Shown: in pieces, positions 51,701 through 60,000 of the stretch
How positions within the stretch are numbered: position 1 is the stretch's first letter
How the letters are laid out: every line of letters starts with the position of its first letter
Assembly: GCF_008831285.2 (NCBI RefSeq)
Contig: NC_045147.1
Location: 20,838,581 to 20,898,580, forward strand
Source of the DNA: Nymphaea colorata
Taxonomy: Eukaryota > Streptophyta > Magnoliopsida > Nymphaeales > Nymphaeaceae
Length of the DNA: 60,000 nucleotides
Direction: 5' to 3'
Notes under the pieces: model-generated
Told to the model about the DNA's origin: nothing
Seen by the model: the letters and a program-made list of their open reading frames with translations, nothing else
Databases searched by the model: none
Position numbers and translations under genes: made by a program

Positions 51701-54700
51701 TTGAATTTGGATCTTGTTGTGGGTCTACATCAGTGTTTTGGGTGTAGTTATGGGTATAGATCATGGTTTTATCTATTATGAAATCATCAGATTTGGTTCT
51801 AGTTGTGGGTACAGATCAGCGGTCTTACCTGATCCTCAAAATTGTTGGTTTTTGATAAGTGGTCACATTTAGTCTATATATTCTTGGATTCAGATCAACT
51901 GTGGATCTAGATCAGTGGTCTTATCTGATCTAAAACATTGTTGAATTTGTTTTTGGCTATAGGTTCAAACCAATAGTCTCATGTGGTTTGAAAATTGTTG
52001 AATTTGAATATGTAAATCTCGATCAAAGGCCTTATCTGATCTAAGAACCATAAGATTTGGATCTAGTTATGGGTATAGATCAGTGGTCTTACCTGATCTA
52101 AAAATTGTTGGATTCCAGCTATAGGTCTAGATTATTGGTCTTATGTGATCTAAAAATCACTCGATTTGAATCTCCTTATTGATGAGATTCAAGATGTTGG
52201 ATCTAAAAAAATGTCGGATTTGCATGTAGTTGTAGGTAAAGATCAGTGGTCTTATCTGATCTACAAAATCGTTGAACTTCGACCAATGATCTTATCTAGT
52301 TTGTAAATTATTATATTTGGATCAACTATGGATTTAGATCAGCGGTCATATCTGATCTTGAAAATTGTTGAACTTGTTTCTAGCTATAGATTCAAACCAA
52401 TGGCCGTCCTATGTAGTCTAGAAATTGTTGGATTTGGAAGTAACCATGGTACCAGATCAGTGGTCCTATCTAACCTGGAAATTGTTGAATTTGGATCATG
52501 TTGTGGGTCTACATCAGTGTTTTGGGTGTAGTTATGGGTATAGATCATGGTTTTATCTATTATGAAATCATCAGATTTGGTTCTAGTTGTGGGTACAGAT
52601 CAGCGGTCTTACCTGATCCTCAAAATTGTTGGTTTTTGATAAGTAGTCACATTTAGTCTATATATTCTTGGATTCACATCAACTGTGGACCTAGATCAGT
52701 GGTCTTATCTGATCTAAAACATTGTTGAATTTGTTTTTGGCTATAGGTTCAAACCAATAGTCTCATGTGGTTTGAAAATTGTTGAATTTGAATATGTAAA
52801 TCTCGATCAAAGGCCTTATCTGATCTAAGAATCATAAGATTTGGATCTAGTTATGGGTATAGATCAGTGGTCTTATCTGATCTACAAAATCGTTGAACTT
52901 CGACCAATTGTCTTATCTAGTTTGTAAATTCTTATATTTGGATCAACAATGGATTTAGATCAGCAGTCATATCTGATCTTGAAAATTGTTGAACTTGTTT
53001 CTAGCTATAGGTTCAAACCAATGGCCGTCCTATGTAGTCTAGAAATTGTTGGATTTGGAAGTAACCATGGGATACCAGATCAGTGGTCTTATCTAACCTG
53101 GAAATTGTTGAATTTGGATCTTGTTGTGGGTCTACATCAGTGTTTTGGGTGTAGTTATGGGTATAGATCATGGTTTTATCTATTATGAAATCATCAGATT
53201 TGGTTCTAGTTGTGGGTACAGATCAGCGGTCTTACCTGATCCTCAAAATTGTTGGTTTTTGATAAGTGGTCACATTTAGTCTATATATTCTTGGATTCAG
53301 ATCAACTGTGGATCTAGATCAGTGGTCTTATCTGATCTAAAACATTGTTGAATTTGTTTTTGGCTATAGGTTCAAACCAATAGTCTCATGTGGTTTGAAA
53401 ATTGTTGAATTTGAATATGTAAATCTCGATCAAAGGCCTTATCTGATCTAAGAACCATAAGATTTGGATCTAGTTATGGGTATAGATCAGTGGTCTTACC
53501 TGATCTAAAAATTGTTGGATTCCAGCTATAGGTCTAGATTATTGGTCTTATGTGATCTAAAAATCACTCGATTTGAATCTCCTTATTGATTTGATTCAAG
53601 ATGTTGGATCTACAAAAATGTCGGATTTGCATGTAGTTGTAGGTAAAGATCAGTGGTCTTATCTGATCTACAAAATCGTTGAACTTCGACCAATGATCTT
53701 ATCTAGTTTGTAAATTATTATATTTGGATCAACTATGGATTTAGATCAGCGGTCATATCTGATCTTGAAAATTGTTGAACTTGTTTCTAGCTATAGATTC
53801 AAACCAATGGCCGTCCTATGTAGTCTAGAAATTGTTGGATTTGGAGGTAACCATGGTACCAGATCAGTGGTCTTATCTAACCTGGAAATTGTTGAATTTA
53901 GATCTTGTTGTGGGTCTACATCAGTGTTTTGGGTGTAGTTATGGGTATAGATCATGGTTTTATCTATTATGAAATCATCAGATTTGGTTCTAGTTGTGGG
54001 TACAGATCAGCGGTCTTACCTGATCCTTAAAATTGTTGGTTTTTGATAAGTGATCACATTTAGTCTATATAATCTTGGATTCAGATCAACTGTGGACCTA
54101 GATCAGTGGTCTTATCTGATCTAAAACATTGTTGGATTTGTTTTTGGCTATAGGTTCAAACCAATAGTCTCATGTGGTTTGAAAATTGTTGCATTTGAAT
54201 ATGTAAGTCTCGATCAAAGGCCTTATCTGATCTAAGAATCATAAAATTTGGATCTAGTTATGGGTATAGATCAGTGGTCTTATCTGATCTGAAAAATTGT
54301 TGGATTTGTAGTAGGCAATTGATTCGGACCAGTGGTCTTACGTGATCCGGAAATTGTTGGATTTAGATTTGTTTGTGAGTCTCGATAAGTGGTTGTATCT
54401 TAATCTACAAATCATCGAATCTGGATCTAGTTATGGGCATAGATCGGTGGTTTTATCTAATCCAAAAATTTGTTGGTCTTCGATCAGTGGTCTTATTTAG
54501 TTTATAAATTCTTAGATTCGGATCAACTGTGGGTCTAGATAGATCAGTAGTCTTATCTGATCTGAAAAAATTGTCGCATTTATTTTTTCCTATAGGCTCG
54601 GACCAAAGGTCTCATCTGGTCTGAAAATTGTTGGATTTGCATATTCTTGTAATTCCCAATCAGAGGCCTTATTTGATTTAAGAATCATAGGATTATGATC

Positions 54701-56002
54701 TAGTTATTGGTATAGATCAGTGGTCTTACCTGATCTAAAAATTGTTGGATTCTAGTTACAGGTCTAGATTATTGGTCTTATGTGATCTAAAAATCACTCG
54801 ATTTGGATCTCCTTATTGATTTGATTCAAGATGTTGGATCTAAAAAAATGTCGGTTTTGCATGTAGTTGTAGGTAAAGTTCAGTGGTCTTATCTAATCTA
54901 CAAAATCGTTGAACTTCGACCAATGGTCTTATCTAGTTTGTAAATTCTTATATTTGGATCAACTATGGATTTAGATCAGCGGTCATATCTGATCTTGAAA
55001 ATTGTTGAACTTGTTTCTAGCTATAGGTTCAAACCAATGGCCGTCCTATGTAGTCTACAAATTGTTGGATTTGAAAGTAACATTGGTACCAGATCAATGG
55101 TCTTATATTATCTCGAAATTGTTGGATTTCGAAGTAACAATGGTACCATATCAATGGTCTTATCTGATCTCGAAAAATCTTGTTGTGGGTCTATATTAGT
55201 GGTTTTATGTAATTCAAAAATTGTTGAATTTGGGTATGTTCGTCCGTCTAGATATGTGGTCTTATATAATATGAAAATCATTAGATTTGGATCAAGTTAT
55301 GGACAAAGATTAGTGGTTTTATCAGATCTATAAAATTGTTGAACTTCGACCAATGGTCTTATCTAGTTTCTAAATTCTTGGATTTGGATCAACTATGAAT
55401 TTAGATCAGTGGTCTTATCTGATCTTGAAAATTGTTGAACTTGTTTCTAACTATAGGTTTCAACTAGTTGTCTTACCCAGTCTCGAAATTGTTGAATTTG
55501 AATTTATTTGTGAGTCTCGCTCAGTGGTGTTATTTGTTCTAAGAATTATAGGTTTGGACGTGTATGGGCATATATCATGGTTTTATCGAATATGAAATCA
55601 TCATATTTGGATCTAATTGTGGGTATAGATCAGCGGTCTTACCTGATCCTCAAAATTGTTGGTTTTTGATAAGTGATCACATTTAGTCTATAAATTCTTG
55701 GATTCGGATCAAGTGTAGACCTAGATCAGTGGTCTTATCTGATCTAAAAAATTGTTGGATTTGTTTTTTGCTATATGTTCAAACCAGTGGTCTCATGTGG
55801 TTTGAAAATTGTTGAATTTGAATATGTAAGTCTCGATCAAAGGCCTTAACTAATCTAAGAATCATAGGATTTGGATCTAGTTATGGGTATAGATCAGTGG
55901 TCTTACCTGATCTAAAACTTGTTGGATTTGAATCTAGTTGTAGTCTAGATCAACGGTCTTATCTGATCCAGAAATTACTGGATTTGGATATCCTTGATTA
56001 AT
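48770..56002. repeat. Satellite array 2
   Basis: Same family as array 1. It begins abruptly inside a monomer (tagtggtcacatttagtcta) and ends at the same boundary as array 1 (ggatatccttgattaatggt). Phase marks fall at 49688, 50919, 51542, 52328, 52949, 53735 and 54965, giving spacings 1231, 623, 786, 621, 786 and 1230. Thus the three size classes seen in array 1 recur. The right end from about 53.7 kb onward aligns with array 1 at an offset of 16,985-16,987 bp. Confidence 0.95.
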
Positions 56003-59000
56003 GGTGCACTAGTCACTATTAACTATCACAACTAGTCATGCAATAACAATGATAATCTAGCTACTATGTCACTAATTATCCATGAACGGCTCATGAAACA
56101 ACAAAAGCTTAATATACATGGTTAACCAACAAAAAACAAACACTCAAGCAGCAAAAAATAAAAAAGTTTCAATTAATAACACTTAAATATAACTACAAAG
56201 GCTGGTGGTCTTTTTACCATAAACCTAGGTTAACATGGGTAAGAATGCTGACATAGGTTCCGAAAAATACGTTTTAGAGCACATAAGATATATACAAAAA
56301 TTCATGGTTTTATAGAATATGTACTTAACATATGGATCAAACTTCCACTTGGCGAGTTGATATAGAATATATAACTAACGTATAGCAAACTGTACCTAAA
56401 GAACAGAAGTTATATAATATAACTGCACATAATATAAGTATATTCATTATAACAATGTATAATAAAATTGTAGGACTTAATTTGAAGGGAAGGTGATATT
56501 TCACCTTCCCATAGACTAGGCGTGCTAGCGCCTAGTCCAGCCTAGGCGCACCTAGGTGCCAGTCCGGCCATCGCTTAAGCAACAGGTGTGGACTCACACC
56601 TGGGCGATGCCTAAGCATGGACTAGGCAACGCCTTAACTACTAAGAACTTGAATATCAGCTCCAGTTAGAAAAAGAGAATATCTCCAGCCTATAAGCATT
56701 AAAATAGCAAACTAGAAGACACTCTTAAAGAGCAATCAGTCGTACCTCTGTTGTGCCCACTATGTAAAGTGATGTTTGATTCAGAGCCATCCAAACATAC
56801 TAGAAAGCTTGTTCCTCAACCTCTACATGCTTGACCTCATTTTTTCATGTACTTTGATTGAAAGCTGCAGCACCCATCTAGAAGAGAAAGGACAAAAGGC
56901 TTCTGCTTTCAAATCTTCTGTTGCATCATATATGCCTGAAAACACTTCTGTTTTTATGGAAACAATTCAAGTAGGCAATATTTCACTGCAACAACTACCC
57001 CAGCAAATTCACACATGTAACGGCACACACACACACACAGGGGGGTTGTTGGTGGTGAGGACCAAATTAAGGTGTGATATCAAAAGAACACAAAAGATTT
57101 AGCAAATTAACCTTTCAGATTATGCTTATGCGCAAACAAAGAAAGTACTGCAGCATTATTCCCCTATATAACATACTAAGAATATTTATTTCTTAAATGA
57201 ATAGCAAATTTTGAAGCTGAAACCAACAGAAAAGTTCTCACCTCCCAATAGAATCAGGCACAACTTTCACACTGTCAAACTTCAAAATTTCTGTTGTACA
57301 AGCACTGAAGAATTACTAGCATGCACCTTGCAGCTGCAATAGCTTCTTCAGTTGTTAGTGGCTTTTGAATGAACCTCACATAATCACATTGCATTTGATG
57401 CATCTTGACATCAACTGTTCCAGACAAACACAAATATGCATTATAAATTACCTTTTTGAGACTCAATTGCATAACATAGATGAATAGACATAAAAATATT
57501 TCATCAAACTCGATTCTCATGTAACAATGTTTATCTTTAAAATGATGCATTAAACGTTAGGAAGTTTCTACTTCCAGTCCATCGTCCAGGAAATGGACAT
57601 GATTAGAATAAGCATGCTTTAAAAAACATTCAGGATGTCATGTCCAGCAAGGATCACTACAGCCACTAGGATTCAATAACTTCAGATGGATGCAGGACCA
57701 ACTCTAGCACCTCTATCACCAGGTAATCATAAGATACAGGTTACGGAAACAAAGAATCTTTAGACAATGTTCTCAGCGTCACATAACAGTTTCCTCATAG
57801 AAATCAAGAGAAGAAATACTGTTTGAATATTCTTTCTTTTAATACATCAATTAGTCCGTCCTCCTTAACAAGATTTTTCATCTATATATATAATTTCTAT
57901 GTGGTTCAACAACTTGTGTCGAGTCATCAACACTTTGTTCACTTTTATTGCACCGTTATTACTACATCATGTAGGTTTAGGATATCCATCAAGTGATGAA
58001 TTCCATGGAGCAATGCCTGGCCAATTGTTGTTCGCCTCCAACAGTTCATTATTAAACTTTGAAAATTTTAAGGTTTGCCACTTTGCCTCTTCATCCTGCA
58101 GTCGTAGGGTTTCTGTGGGATTCCTTCAAATGGATTTCTCCCCATAAAACGTTTGAAATTGTAAGAAAAAACTTTCAAAAGAATGGCTTTGTGTAGAACA
58201 TCATAGAATGATCGCATGCCTAACATGCAACCGAAAGAGAAAAGTGAAAATATAAGGAAAAGAACAACACATCACAGTTGCCGGAAGATGGGACAATATG
58301 AACACTAACTGTCACAAAATTTTCTTGAGGTATTCAAGTTGATAATTTCGCGAGATTGACTAATCAGTGGTGGTTGCTGTGATTGTTAAACAAAGAACCA
58401 TGAACTACGATCAACATTGACAAGCAACACCAACTTTTCTATGAGAATTGATTTGATAACCAAGCGTCCCACCCCATGCATCAAAGAATTGAAAGACAAG
58501 CAAAGTTTTTTACAATGAATAACCAGAGTGTGCAAAGTAAAGTCATAGTGATGAATGATTCTGAAAGCATAAGAGCTATGCAATAGGTGGGTGAGATGAC
58601 TCAAAAAGCATTAATAATTACATGAATTGGATACTTAAGATATTTCCTATGACATTGCATGATAGAGACTTGAGAATCTTTTCTCTATTGAACATTTAAC
58701 TAATAGGCTGCAGAATGCAGACACCTTAGTGTGGCTAAGATCAATGTGGCGCCACTTTATTGAATAATGAAAGATCTACAGATTCTACACTAAGCACTAA
58801 GAAGTAAGAACATCCTACTGTTTAGTGATGGATAGAGAGGTTACCACCATACTGTTGTTCCTTCCTAAAACTCAAAATGATCTTTCTGAACATGTCAGAG
58901 CTTAGAAGTTTAGTTTTTTTTTTTTTTTTTTATGGCAGATCCTGCAACTAATGAAGAGTTTCACTTCGTGGGGAAATAATACGCAAATTCAAAAGTGAAA

Positions 59001-60000
59001 AGTATGTGCAAAATTCAAACACCAGAAGGTATACAAAGGTATAAAACATAAGGACTTGATCATGAAATTCTGAAATGCTTTTTACTTTTCAGGATTCATG
59101 TGGCCTTCAGAAGAAAAGTAAAAGTGCAACCTTTCCATAGTTGCAGCAGTATTCATTACTACCACAAAACCTATCTTCGAAAGGTTTCGTGCCTGGGGTC
59201 ATTAGGTGAGGACAACAAGCCATAGAACATTGAAGTTAATTTTGACCTATAATCTTTGAAATTCTCAGCTCCTGAGAATGGGCAGCTTTTTGAGATCATT
59301 ATACCAATTTCCATGGGATCATATTTTGCAGAAAATACTCAAAAATTTTGAAATGAGATCATTACAAATCCAAACAAATTTACGAATCTCAACACAAAGA
59401 TCATCTCACTCTCTCTCTCTCTCTCTCTCTCTCCCCCCCCCCCTCTCTCTCTTCATTTTTTCAGACAGCATATTGAGGCGTTTGAAAGATAAGGTGTAGA
59501 GTAATAATGAAACAGAGGACAAGGATCAAGTATGAAAGATCATATGATAATATGACAATAGAGAATGAGAGAATAGGCTGTATGGCCTCCGAGACCTATA
59601 CAAATATATTTTTAAGGTTTAAAATTCAAAAAAAGTGCCCACTTAAATTTTGGGTGTAACTTAAGTACATAGAGAGAGTTTATCTTTTAGTACTTGGTCA
59701 ATCAAGGGAACATTTCCAATTTTTGTACGTTAAAAACTTAATGCATTGTCGGAACAGTTTTAGGCCCGTGCATGAAACATTGAAATGGGCTAGTCCCGTA
59801 TCAAATAGCTGAAAATTGTTGGTTTCTTCACCAAGATATAAAAGAAAACATGAATCCGTTCCTTGTAGAGATCTGTTAGAAGATGAATCGATCCTTAATC
59901 AATGCAACAGATCTTCAAAAGGCAGCATAAATTCACGCTTAAACAAACCAGGCACATGCAACAGATAGATGACGAAAACAGCGTCCACAACTGGTCCAGC
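56003..60000. repeat. Block B, copy 3, cut by the window end
   Basis: Near-identical to 39016-43013, including the hairpin cluster (56487-56635) and both exon-like pieces. It has none of the deletions of copy 2. A poly-T run near 58913 is longer than in copy 1. Confidence 0.93.

Overview
This window looks like nuclear DNA of a flowering plant. It is AT-rich, genes are split by many GT-AG introns, and it carries (AT)n, (GA/CT)n and poly-A/T microsatellites, a foldback element and a large satellite. Two genes resemble plant families I know. I cannot assign a species.

Left part (1-13.2 kb): two tail-to-tail genes. A five-exon gene (+, 1447-3837) encodes a plant coiled-coil protein of unknown biochemical role. 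An eight-exon gene (-, 13113-5294) encodes a 463-residue polytopic membrane protein with a C-terminal C3HC4 RING, an RNFT1/RNFT2-like E3 ubiquitin ligase. All exon junctions of both genes keep the frame.

Middle part (13.4-29 kb): intergenic DNA, a foldback element (17.8 kb), and a cluster of local duplications (18.4-26.3 kb) built from pieces of an unrecognised minus-strand gene. Four exons of that gene with matching phases survive at 28012-26274. One of them has been copied into a tandem triplet of ~360 bp units.

Right part (29-60 kb): two arrays of a ~60-bp satellite (29.1-39.0 and 48.8-56.0 kb). Monomers are organised into higher-order repeats of three size classes, ~622, ~785 and ~1230 bp. 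Array plus a ~4.7-kb flanking block (block B) is duplicated with ~16,987 bp spacing, and a third, internally deleted copy of block B lies between (44.6-47.4 kb). Many satellite monomers carry an 8-bp dyad around a 9-nt spacer. A three-monomer island sits alone at 20.5 kb. The short open frames in the arrays are by-products of the repeat, not genes. The satellite with its nested hierarchy is the best candidate for something undescribed.
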